From: Bacteroidaceae bacterium
Lineage (GTDB): Bacteria > Bacteroidota > Bacteroidia > Bacteroidales > Bacteroidaceae
Length of the DNA: 44,101 nt
Reading direction: 5' to 3'
Assembly (NCBI GenBank): GCA_021443335.1
Contig: JABUUE010000007.1
Location: 3,818-47,918, forward strand
The notes under the pieces are model-generated. The model saw only the letters and a program-made list of their open reading frames with translations, ran no database searches and had not been told where the DNA came from. A program made the position numbers and the translations under genes. Positions 8,256 through 16,403 of this stretch are shown piece by piece (positions within the stretch are counted from its first letter, which is position 1; the number at the start of each line of letters is the position of its first letter).

Positions 8256-10652
8256 TTGATTACAAAAGGTAACTATTCGATTCTCCCCATCCCCCCTAAG
8301 GGAGGGACTGAGGGAGGCTTGGGAGTTAGAGGTGGGACCTGGATTTGCTTCCTCCTCCTCTCTCTCCTTCTTTCAGCCTGTTCATCCACCGCCCATCTTC
8401 CTGAGGGCGAGGTTCTGTTCATCGGACTGAAAGAGATTACCTATGGTTCTAACGATAGCACAGACCATTACAAAGCTACCAAGGAGGAGGTCAACGCAGC
8501 CTTGCAGACAGCTCCCAACGGCGCGTTTTTCGGCAGTAGCTATATCCGCACTCCTTTTCCCTATGGTCTGTGGATATGGAATGCCACCAACGGCAAGAAA
8601 AATGCCTTTGCCCGCTGGCTCAACAAGTCTTTCGGCAAGGCTCCGGTGCTTATGAGCAATGTCAATCCGCTGTTGCGCTCGCAGGTGGCTGAGAACATTC
8701 TGCGCAACAATGGTTATTTCTACGGCAGCGTCAGCCATACCATTATCGAGACGAAAAACCCCAAGAAACAGAAAATATCATACCATGTAGAGCCTGGCAG
8801 GCCTTGCCTCATCGACACTCTTTCTTACGAGAATTTCCCTTCTCTTGCCGAGAAGATGATAGCCACCGATTCTGCTGAGATGCTCATCCACCACGCCACA
8901 CCGTTCACCGCTGCCATTCTCGACGCTGAGCGCAACCGCGTGACAAAACTGCTGCGTGACTCCGGATACTACTACTACCACCCCTCTTATGCCACATATC
9001 TCGCTGATACCACCACGCGTAACGGCTGGGCTGTCATGCGCCTGCAGATGGCCGACAGCATCCCTGAAGAGGCGCAGAGACAGTGGTACATAGGCAAGAG
9101 AACTGTGACAATAAAGCAGCGTATCCAAGACCAGATAGCCGATTCTGTCCTCTATCGCAGCACTCTTTTCCGCTTTGCTGGAAAGAAATCGCCCGTGCGT
9201 CGCGGTGTTATCAACAACTACATCAGAAAACTGCGCCACGGAAAGCTCTACAGTGCGCAAGACCACAGCGAGTCGCTGAACAACCTAACCTCTGCCGGGC
9301 TTTTCACCAATGTCGATTTCCAGTTCACGCCGCGCGGCAACGACACTCTCGACCTCAATTTGCAGTGTATTCTCGACAAGCCTTACAACTTCTATCTTCA
9401 GGGAAACTATGTTCACACGCTCTCAGGGCGCAGCGGACCGCAACTGAAAGTCGGTCTCACAAAGAAAAACGCTTTCCGCGGCGGCGAGACCTTCGATGTC
9501 AATCTTCATGCCGCCTACGCGTGGCAGCAGGGCTACAACATCTTCGACAAAGACCGCAGCTACTATGAGTTCGGAATGGATGCCTCTGTAGAGTGGCCGC
9601 GACTGCTTTTCCCGAGTTTCCGTCGCAAAGACCGCGACAGCAGTTCCTCACGCCGTCGTCGTCGCCGTAGTTATTATATCTCTCCTGCCACAAAGTTTGC
9701 CGCCACCTTCAATATCCTCAACCATCCTGGCTACTACCGCATGAGCACTGCGTCGGCAGAGTGGAGCTATATCTGGAAACCCTCTCTCAGCGTCACCCAC
9801 CAGCTCACGCCTTTTAAACTGAAATATCAGAAGCTCAACTCATCGACTGCCAAGTTCGACTCGCTCATCGCCGCCCATCCCTATCTCATGGCGACAACGC
9901 AAGACATGATGATTCCAAAGATGGAATACACCTTCCGCTACACCAGTCCTACGGGCACTGTCCACCCCATCAACCTCCGCGTTGAGATTACCGAGTCGGG
10001 ATTCTTCACCAGCCTCATCAACAAGGTGTTTTTCGGACAGGCATGGAACGAGAGCGGAAAGACGATGTTCAAGAATGTCTATTCGCAGTTTGTGAAGCTC
10101 GATGCCGAAGTAAGCAAGAGTTGGCGTATGGATGATAATTCGCGGCTTGTCGTTCACGCGCGCGGCGGCATAGCTTACGCCTACGGCAACATGGGTTACA
10201 TGCCTTACACCGAGCAGTTCTATATCGGCGGCGCTAACACCGTGCGTGCCTTCTCCGCGCGCTCCATCGGTCCCGGCACAACATATTCCGCCGACCGCTC
10301 TCTCTCATACCTCTACCAGACCGGCGACGCACTGCTGCTCTTCAACCTCGAATACCGCCGGCGGCTTGTCGGCAACCTCCACGGAGCAGTCTTCATCGAT
10401 GCTGGAAACATCTGGAATCTGCGGCGCAGCGCCCATTTCAATGATGGCAGCGACCTTATGAGAAACCCTCTCAAGGAGATTGCGCTTGGCACCGGTATCG
10501 GCATACGCTATGACCTCAGCTTTCTCGTCCTGCGTCTCGACTGGGGTATCGGCATCCACGCGCCATATAACACCGGCAAAAGCTCTTACTACAACTTCAA
10601 ACGGTTCAAGGACTCACACACCCTGCATTTCGCCATCGGCTACCCGTTCTAA
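8256..10652 (+). CDS. BamA/TamA-family outer-membrane lipoprotein (TamL-like); start uncertain (TTG 8256 or TTG 8319)
   Basis: Lipobox 'LLLSLLLSACSS', POTRA-like N-terminal region, C-terminal Omp85 barrel with 'YIGGANTVRAFSARSIGPGTTY'. Confidence 0.85.
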   Translation: MITKGNYSILPIPPKGGTEGGLGVRGGTWICFLLLSLLLSACSSTAHLPEGEVLFIGLKEITYGSNDSTDHYKATKEEVNAALQTAPNGAFFGSSYIRTPFPYGLWIWNATNGKKNAFARWLNKSFGKAPVLMSNVNPLLRSQVAENILRNNGYFYGSVSHTIIETKNPKKQKISYHVEPGRPCLIDTLSYENFPSLAEKMIATDSAEMLIHHATPFTAAILDAERNRVTKLLRDSGYYYYHPSYATYLADTTTRNGWAVMRLQMADSIPEEAQRQWYIGKRTVTIKQRIQDQIADSVLYRSTLFRFAGKKSPVRRGVINNYIRKLRHGKLYSAQDHSESLNNLTSAGLFTNVDFQFTPRGNDTLDLNLQCILDKPYNFYLQGNYVHTLSGRSGPQLKVGLTKKNAFRGGETFDVNLHAAYAWQQGYNIFDKDRSYYEFGMDASVEWPRLLFPSFRRKDRDSSSSRRRRRRSYYISPATKFAATFNILNHPGYYRMSTASAEWSYIWKPSLSVTHQLTPFKLKYQKLNSSTAKFDSLIAAHPYLMATTQDMMIPKMEYTFRYTSPTGTVHPINLRVEITESGFFTSLINKVFFGQAWNESGKTMFKNVYSQFVKLDAEVSKSWRMDDNSRLVVHARGGIAYAYGNMGYMPYTEQFYIGGANTVRAFSARSIGPGTTYSADRSLSYLYQTGDALLLFNLEYRRRLVGNLHGAVFIDAGNIWNLRRSAHFNDGSDLMRNPLKEIALGTGIGIRYDLSFLVLRLDWGIGIHAPYNTGKSSYYNFKRFKDSHTLHFAIGYPF

Positions 10653-10667
10653 GAAGCTCAGATATGT

Positions 10668-10702
10668 TCAAGTTTTGCAAGGCAGAAACTTGCAAAACTT
10701 GA
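10668..10702. repeat. Perfect 14-bp hairpin between convergent genes
   Basis: TCAAGTTTTGCAAG gcagaaa CTTGCAAAACTTGA. Confidence 0.93.
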
Positions 10703-10725
10703 GGCTAATGGCTGATGGCTAAAAG

Positions 10726-11367
10726 TTAGAATCTGTAGCCTAAGTTGAGGCCAGCACCGAGGTTTATTGAGAATGGCGTTGCAAAGATTGTCCAGACGGT
10801 GTAGTGTGAGAAGTCAGACATAGGGATGAAACCTAACTCGCCAAATGCGCCCACCACAAAGTGTTTCTTGATGATAAAGTTAACTCCAACATTAAGTCCT
10901 GCATCAATTCGTGAGATATTGTTGTAGCCTTCTTTGTCGAATGTGTCCACCGATTTTGTTTCTTTGCCGGTTTGTGGGTCTTTGATTGAAGAAGTTCCTG
11001 CCAATCCAAATGCAACGTATGGACCGAAAAGAATCTGGGTCTGGAGTTTCTCGCTCTCTTTTTTGATGTTAAAGGCAAAGCGTAGAGGCAACGTGAGCCA
11101 GTGTGTCTTGTCGTCTATTTCGAAAACCCTTTGAGACTCTCCACCCTCTGTTCTCTCATCCAATGTGTAGCCGCCGTTGCGCAATGACCAATATAGTCCC
11201 GGCACAAAACTGAATTTAGAGTGGCCGATGCTGATATCAACATCAGCTCCTGCACGTACAGAGAAACGCGTATTAACCTGTGGCGCAGCAATAATGTTTA
11301 CATGAGTCTGGGCTGAGGCGGCGATGGATGCCACCATCAGAATGGCGAATAAATAAATCTTTTTCAT
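10726..11367 (-). CDS. Outer membrane beta-barrel (porin family) protein
   Basis: 213 aa, signal peptide 'MKKIYLFAILMVASIAASAQT', alternating beta strands, terminal aromatic 'NLGYRF'. Confidence 0.82.
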   Translation of the reverse strand: MKKIYLFAILMVASIAASAQTHVNIIAAPQVNTRFSVRAGADVDISIGHSKFSFVPGLYWSLRNGGYTLDERTEGGESQRVFEIDDKTHWLTLPLRFAFNIKKESEKLQTQILFGPYVAFGLAGTSSIKDPQTGKETKSVDTFDKEGYNNISRIDAGLNVGVNFIIKKHFVVGAFGELGFIPMSDFSHYTVWTIFATPFSINLGAGLNLGYRF

Positions 11368-11391
11368 GAACGTGTTGAATTAAATGTGCTG

Positions 11392-11399
11392 CAAAGGTA
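11392..11399 (-). promoter_or_regulatory. Bacteroidetes -7 box (TACCTTTG) for the 10726-11367 gene
   Basis: Minus strand reads TACCTTTGC about 25 nt before the ATG. Confidence 0.6.
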
Positions 11400-11481
11400 G
11401 CAAATATTTGCCAAATAGGTTGTTGTTTGATGAGATAATCATGACTGCCTCGTCAAAATACTTGACTTTAATGAAAATTAT

Positions 11482-11512
11482 TTTGTTGTTTTAGGAAAAC
11501 GTCATATCTTTG
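11482..11512 (+). promoter_or_regulatory. Orphan sigma-A-type promoter TTTG-N19-TATCTTTG
   Basis: TTTG 11482-11485 and TATCTTTG 11505-11512 at canonical spacing; no sense CDS downstream. Confidence 0.5.
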
Positions 11513-11587
11513 CGGCATAAATTTGCAAAGTTTCTAAATGCTAAGGATAACTTTGAGCTGAGTTCATTGAGATATTATTCTCAGTTC

Positions 11588-12228
11588 TTAATTTCCCACT
11601 TTCTTCCACCACCAGTCGTTCACTCCACTGATTACTCTCACCAATTCATTCATTGTCAGGCACATTTCGCGGCTTATCAGCTTGTCGTCATCAGATGCTT
11701 GATACTGGTAAGTCCAGCATGAAAGCTGCACATGACGGTTCTCTGCCACGGAATAGAATGCTTTGCCCCATGGGTGGTAGCGGTCGCTGAAGCCGTTGTC
11801 CATCAGTTGCATGAAGGGCAGTTGCTCCACCATCAGTTGCTTCATGATGTCGCGTTCACGAGGACTTATGAATGCAGATACCACCACAGTGCCTTCTCTT
11901 GCTGCCCTTAGCACAGCCTGTTTCTGCTCTTCAAACTGCTGCAAATCTTTTCTGTGGCACATAAGGCTTACCTTGCGCTCTGCAGCTAATAGCTTATGGT
12001 TGCTGAGTTTCCCACCTCTGAAAGCACCACTCGCGGTTCTTCCGTGCTGCCATCTGCAGCCTCGACGTCGCCCGCCACATATCCGCATGTCGGCGCTTCA
12101 TTTCGCGTGTTGAGTGTCACATGATACCAGCCCTCGAAATAGTTTTTCAAGGGATTGCGCTTCAGAGCATCGTCCTGTTCGGCGTCCTTCCAGCGTATCA
12201 TGGCTTTTTGTTTCGGAGTGAGTGACAT
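11588..12228 (-). pseudogene. RAYT-like (REP-associated tyrosine transposase-like) remnant, frameshifted, probable internal deletion
   Basis: Frame 1 (12228-11986) 'NYFEGWYHVTLNTRNEAPTCGYVAGDVEA...PRVVLSEVG'; frame 2 (within 12088-11588) 'ERKVSLMCHRKDLQQFEEQK...GTVVVSAFISPRERDIMKQLM...MDNGFSDRYHPWGKAFYS'. No HUH motif in either piece. Confidence 0.55.
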
Positions 12229-12243
12229 ACGTGTATATTTTTA

Positions 12244-12304
12244 GCGCAAGTGGAGTGTTGGTAATAGTTTTTCTTGAATATCATTACCATTACTCCACTT
12301 GCGC
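12244..12304. repeat. REP-like hairpin upstream of the RAYT-like remnant
   Basis: GCGCAAGTGGAGT(GT)TGGTAAT - 17 nt loop - ATTACCA(TT)ACTCCACTTGCGC: 13 bp + 7 bp stem around a 2x2 internal loop. Confidence 0.85.
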
Positions 12305-12390
12305 CCACATTTTGACACATTAATTAAATAATTTTATTATCAAGTTATATCTTAATGATATAGTATAGGGGATTTTTTCAATACACACAC

Positions 12391-12414
12391 ACGCAAGTGT
12401 AGTAATGGTAATGG
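12391..12414 (+). repeat. Third REP-like half-site ACGCAAGTGTAGTAATGGTAATGG
   Basis: Nearly matches the reverse complement of the right hairpin arm (GCGCAAGTGGAGTAATGGTAATGA). Confidence 0.7.
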
Positions 12415-12455
12415 TTTTTTCTGCAGACAATAGCTGTTTCTATGAGACAGGATGA

Positions 12456-12512
12456 GAGTGTCGCTGAAACTGTGCTTGAGTGTCGCCGAAACTGTGCTCG
12501 AGTTTCGCGAGG
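12456..12512 (+). repeat. 22-bp tandem repeat, about 2.5 copies
   Basis: GAGTGTCGCTGAAACTGTGCTT / GAGTGTCGCCGAAACTGTGCTC / GAGTTTCGCGAGG. Confidence 0.85.
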
Positions 12513-12542
12513 ACAATGGCGTGAAAACTTCTACAAACAAAG

Positions 12543-12589
12543 AAAAAAGCCAAACCAGAGAGATTTTTTCTCAATGGTTCGGCTTTTTT
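12543..12589 (-). terminator. Intrinsic terminator, potentially bidirectional
   Basis: AAAAAAGCCAAACCA-gagagattttttctcaa-TGGTTCGGCTTTTTT, downstream of the 12623-15331 gene. Confidence 0.8.
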
Positions 12590-12622
12590 GTTGCCATTAG
12601 CCATTAGCCATCAGCCATTAGT

Positions 12623-15331
12623 CTATTTCACGAGGACTTTCTTGTTGTTGACGATGTAGATGCCTGGAGCGACGTGAATTGTTGTTGGAGTGTTCTGTCG
12701 CGCGGTGAACTTCGCCATGAGAGTTCCGGATGTTGAGGTGATGATGACAGGTGTCTCGCTTGATGCTGCAACGGTGATGCTGCGCTCGCCGCCGATGGCT
12801 GTCAGGAGATTTGCAGTTGCGTTGGCGTCGGTGATGCGGTTAGGCTTCTCGCCAGACTGGAGACAGATGATGTTGAAGTTGTCGAAGCATGTCCATGCAT
12901 TGTTGCTCTTGCCTGTGTCGCTTGTCTTGCGTATTCCGAGCGTCAGTGTTCCGCTGTCTCCCACTTCAACCTCTACGCTGTTCTGGTAATAGCCTTTGTT
13001 GAAGTAGATGGAAGCCTCGTCCATGTTGTCAGGGTAGTAGAAGCCGCCGTCTTGCTTAGAACCGATGCCCGGTTCGTTAATCTCCTTGGTGTCGTACATC
13101 AGTTGCACCATTGTCGCGCTCTCGTTGGCGTAGAGGTCTATTTCTGCGGTGGTAGTGTTGCTGTTGCTTATGCGCTGGAATGCTTGGCAGGTGATGAGGT
13201 ATCTGCCCTTTGGAAGCTCAATCTGCTGGCTGATGTCCCACTTGGTTTCATGCTTGCAGGATAATTCCGTCTTTGTGCATTTGTCAACATATACCTCTGC
13301 CACGGTGTTGCCGTTGTCGTAGTCGATCTTTCCGGCAGACATGTTGCTGGTCATTCTTGTAGCTGTTGTAGGCCATCCTAACCATTTTGCCACATCGCCG
13401 TCGTTGCGGTCAAAGTTTGCTCCAGGGAGCAGGAATGTAGCGTTGACAGGATTCCCGTCAGTAGCGTCTCTCAGCTCGTTGAGCAGGTCGTCTTTGGTGA
13501 GAAGTTCCCATTTCTGCGTGTTGTCAGTGGCTGAGTATTCGTTGCACATAACGTAACGGCGGTTAGGACCGTAAGCCGTAATCTCCGTGCCAGCGTCGGC
13601 AAGAGCCTTCACTGTGCCCTCTTTTGTGTAGGTGATGGAGTAGAGGTTGTCGTCCTTGACGATGTTCCATTCTTCCTCGCTTGTTGTGTCCATGTATGGG
13701 TCTTCCTGGCAGAGCATACCGGAGTTGGTGTGAATCTTGTAGGCTCCGTCGGCAGTCTTCGTGAAGTTTATTGGTGAGCCGTAGTCGCCAGTAACGGCGT
13801 GAGTGCCCCACCAGCCTCCAGCCTTGAGGAAATTGCCTGTCTGCTTGTTGCGCAGGTAGTAGGTGGTGTTACTGTCGATGTCGGCTTCCGATGGGTCTTC
13901 TTCTTCGTCATCACCGTCGTCGCCACCTTCACCGCTGTTGTTGTCGGTGTAGCTGAATTCCACAACGCATGGCCAGTGGTCAGAAAGCGGTTCTCCCTCT
14001 TCGTTTATGAACGCCATGTCCTGAAGGTAAGACTCCGCCTTGATGGTTATTGGGCTCTCGGTGTTGTTGATGTAGAAAATCTTATCTACGACCTCTCCGC
14101 TGCGGTAGCCCTCTTCGTTAGCCATGATGCTTGAACTGTTCCACACAGGGTAGATGTTGTCTCTGCCGTATTCTATCCATGGATCGTTGACGGTGAAACG
14201 AGGGTCTTCGTCGATGGCGTCAATGAGCAGCACTTTCAGTTTGTCGCGCGTGTAGCGGCAGTTGGTGTCGCCCATGATAAGTATCGGACGCTTGTTGTCG
14301 GATGCTTTAATTGCAGCCACGAGTTGTTTTATCTGCGATTCGCGTGCGGCGTTGTCATCGGCGTTTGTCTCAGCGTCCATGTGGAGTGTATAGACATCAA
14401 TCTCAGTGCCGTCGGCGAGCGTGAGCGTGTAGTAGCGGTAGCCCTTGTCGATAAGTCCGTCGGCGCCGCTGTCGGTGTAGCCGTAGTGTTCATTCCATGC
14501 TGTCCACGCCTCGTTGCTGAATGAGCAGGTGGCGCTGTTGGCAATGAATCCCAGTCCGTCGATTTCAAAGACAGGCGATGTGTTGGATAGGATTCGTATG
14601 TGAGCTTCTGCTGTGGCTTCAATCTTGCCGCGGTGAGTGCCGAAGACATAGCTTTCGGGAACATTGGCAGCGATGTCGTTGTGGAAGTTGAAGTCCTCGC
14701 TCAGTCCGATGAAGTCGTAGCCCATGCTGCCAATCTTCTTTCCGATGGCAGTAGCTCCTGCGCTTTCCTTTGCGTCTGGGTTGAGCGTGACGTCAATGAT
14801 GCCGATAATCTTTATGCTCTTTGGCATTCCGTCAACATTGAGGCTGGCAGCGGTGAAGCGTTTCTTCGCTGTGTATTCCGCATATTCGCTCTCGCTGACA
14901 AGCAGCCATTCCGCCTTGCTCTTGTTGAATCCGTCGGCGAGTGTGCTTACCGCGCTCTGCGTGCCCGCTCCGAACATGAGTGCCAGACTCTCGTCGGCTG
15001 CTGCAAGAAGGTTGTAGCCGTGGGTGGCTGTGGCAATTTTGTATGTGTTGCCGCTGAGGCTGACGGTCTGTTCTGCCGACAGCTGGAAGAGTGCTGTGGC
15101 GTTTCTGCTGAAGGAGCCGTCGTCGTTGAGGAACTTCTCCTGGTAGAGGTTGTAGAGGTAGTATGAATTGCCCGCGGTTGGCGTTGCTCCCTTGAACGCG
15201 AAGGCGCTCTGGATGCTGAAGAACGTAAGTCCGATAAGGAGTAAAACAGACCTTACCCACTGCCTTTTGAAGGGGGAGGATAAGTGTAAAAAGTGATTAC
15301 CGTTTGTCATAAATTGTTGATTAATGTTCAT
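12623..15331 (-). CDS. Secreted endonuclease/exonuclease/phosphatase-fold protein with accessory domains and a T9SS-like C-terminal tail
   Basis: 'YTLHMDAETNADDNAARESQIKQLVAAIKASDNKRPILIMGDTNCR', 'LSDHWPCVVEF' EEP motifs; C-terminus 'TTIHVAPGIYIVNNKKVLVK'. Confidence 0.8.
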   Translation of the reverse strand: MNINQQFMTNGNHFLHLSSPFKRQWVRSVLLLIGLTFFSIQSAFAFKGATPTAGNSYYLYNLYQEKFLNDDGSFSRNATALFQLSAEQTVSLSGNTYKIATATHGYNLLAAADESLALMFGAGTQSAVSTLADGFNKSKAEWLLVSESEYAEYTAKKRFTAASLNVDGMPKSIKIIGIIDVTLNPDAKESAGATAIGKKIGSMGYDFIGLSEDFNFHNDIAANVPESYVFGTHRGKIEATAEAHIRILSNTSPVFEIDGLGFIANSATCSFSNEAWTAWNEHYGYTDSGADGLIDKGYRYYTLTLADGTEIDVYTLHMDAETNADDNAARESQIKQLVAAIKASDNKRPILIMGDTNCRYTRDKLKVLLIDAIDEDPRFTVNDPWIEYGRDNIYPVWNSSSIMANEEGYRSGEVVDKIFYINNTESPITIKAESYLQDMAFINEEGEPLSDHWPCVVEFSYTDNNSGEGGDDGDDEEEDPSEADIDSNTTYYLRNKQTGNFLKAGGWWGTHAVTGDYGSPINFTKTADGAYKIHTNSGMLCQEDPYMDTTSEEEWNIVKDDNLYSITYTKEGTVKALADAGTEITAYGPNRRYVMCNEYSATDNTQKWELLTKDDLLNELRDATDGNPVNATFLLPGANFDRNDGDVAKWLGWPTTATRMTSNMSAGKIDYDNGNTVAEVYVDKCTKTELSCKHETKWDISQQIELPKGRYLITCQAFQRISNSNTTTAEIDLYANESATMVQLMYDTKEINEPGIGSKQDGGFYYPDNMDEASIYFNKGYYQNSVEVEVGDSGTLTLGIRKTSDTGKSNNAWTCFDNFNIICLQSGEKPNRITDANATANLLTAIGGERSITVAASSETPVIITSTSGTLMAKFTARQNTPTTIHVAPGIYIVNNKKVLVK

Positions 15332-15386
15332 AATTTGCGGCGAAATTACGATTTAGTATTATAACTACAAAATAAAATGGGAATTA

Positions 15387-15418
15387 TTTGGTTTTCTGCT
15401 TGTTTTTTCGTAACTTTG
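15387..15418 (+). promoter_or_regulatory. Promoter TTTG-N20-TAACTTTG for the DUF362/TonB operon
   Basis: TTTG 15387-15390, TAACTTTG 15411-15418. Confidence 0.7.
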
Positions 15419-15464
15419 CACCGTAAAATAAAGCATTTTGAAAGTTAAAGCAAGCAAAATAAAC

Positions 15465-16403
15465 ATGAGAAATTTTATCTTGACATTGATAATGGCCGTT
15501 GTGACGATGACGGCTGCCGCGCAATCAAAAGTATATTTCACGAAGGAGATAACTCCCGAGGCGTTGGTGAAAGTATATGAGGCTTTAGGCATGGAGGCGC
15601 AGGGCAGAGTGTGCGTGAAGATAAGCACTGGCGAGGGCGGCAACACCCACTACCTGAAGCCCACGCTCATCCGCAACCTTGTGGAGAAGGTCAACGGCAC
15701 AATCGTGGAGTGCTGCACGGCTTACGGTGGCACTCGCCAAGACCCACAGAAGCATTGGAACACCATCCACGAGCATGGCTTCGACTCTATCTTTGCCGTT
15801 GACTTGATGGACGAGAAAGACGAGATTCGCATTCCCGTCAAGGACCACAAGCACATAAAGTATGACATTGTGGGCGCTCACCTTGCGAACTACGACTTTA
15901 TGGTAAACCTCGCTCACTTCAAAGGTCATGCGATGGGCGGCTACGGCGGTGTGCTGAAGAATGCTTCTATCGGCGTGGCATCAACAGCGGGAAAGTCTTA
16001 CATCCATTCTGCCGGCGTGGTGACGAAGGAGTGGTACAAGCACATGGCTCAGCAGGATGATTTCATAGAGAGCATGGCTTCAGCAGCGCAGGCTGTACAC
16101 GAATATATGAGAGGCAAGGTGGTGTATATCAATGTGATGAACAACCTGAGCGTGGATTGCGACTGCGACGGACATCCGGCACGCCCGGAGATGAAGGACA
16201 TTGGCATCTGCGCAAGTCTTGACCCGGTGGCTGTTGACCAGGCTTGTCTGGACATGGTCTTCAATCACAAGGCAACAGAGGGAGACGACAATAAACCACT
16301 GATTGAGCGCATAAACCGTCAGCATGGAACATACATGACGGAATATGCGGAGAAGATAGGTCTTGGCAGCAAGAAATACACTTTAATAAGCCTTGACAAG
16401 TAA
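15465..16403 (+). CDS. DUF362 domain-containing protein with signal peptide; ATG 15465 preferred over TTG 15438
   Basis: 'MRNFILTLIMAVVTMTAAAQS', 'YDFMVNLAHFKGHAMGGYGGVLKNASIGVAS' DUF362-type motif. Confidence 0.82.
   Translation: MRNFILTLIMAVVTMTAAAQSKVYFTKEITPEALVKVYEALGMEAQGRVCVKISTGEGGNTHYLKPTLIRNLVEKVNGTIVECCTAYGGTRQDPQKHWNTIHEHGFDSIFAVDLMDEKDEIRIPVKDHKHIKYDIVGAHLANYDFMVNLAHFKGHAMGGYGGVLKNASIGVASTAGKSYIHSAGVVTKEWYKHMAQQDDFIESMASAAQAVHEYMRGKVVYINVMNNLSVDCDCDGHPARPEMKDIGICASLDPVAVDQACLDMVFNHKATEGDDNKPLIERINRQHGTYMTEYAEKIGLGSKKYTLISLDK

Noticed and set aside
14600-15166. 188 aa plus-strand ORF
   Set aside because: Antisense to the EEP-fold gene; low-complexity Val/Glu-rich mirror frame.
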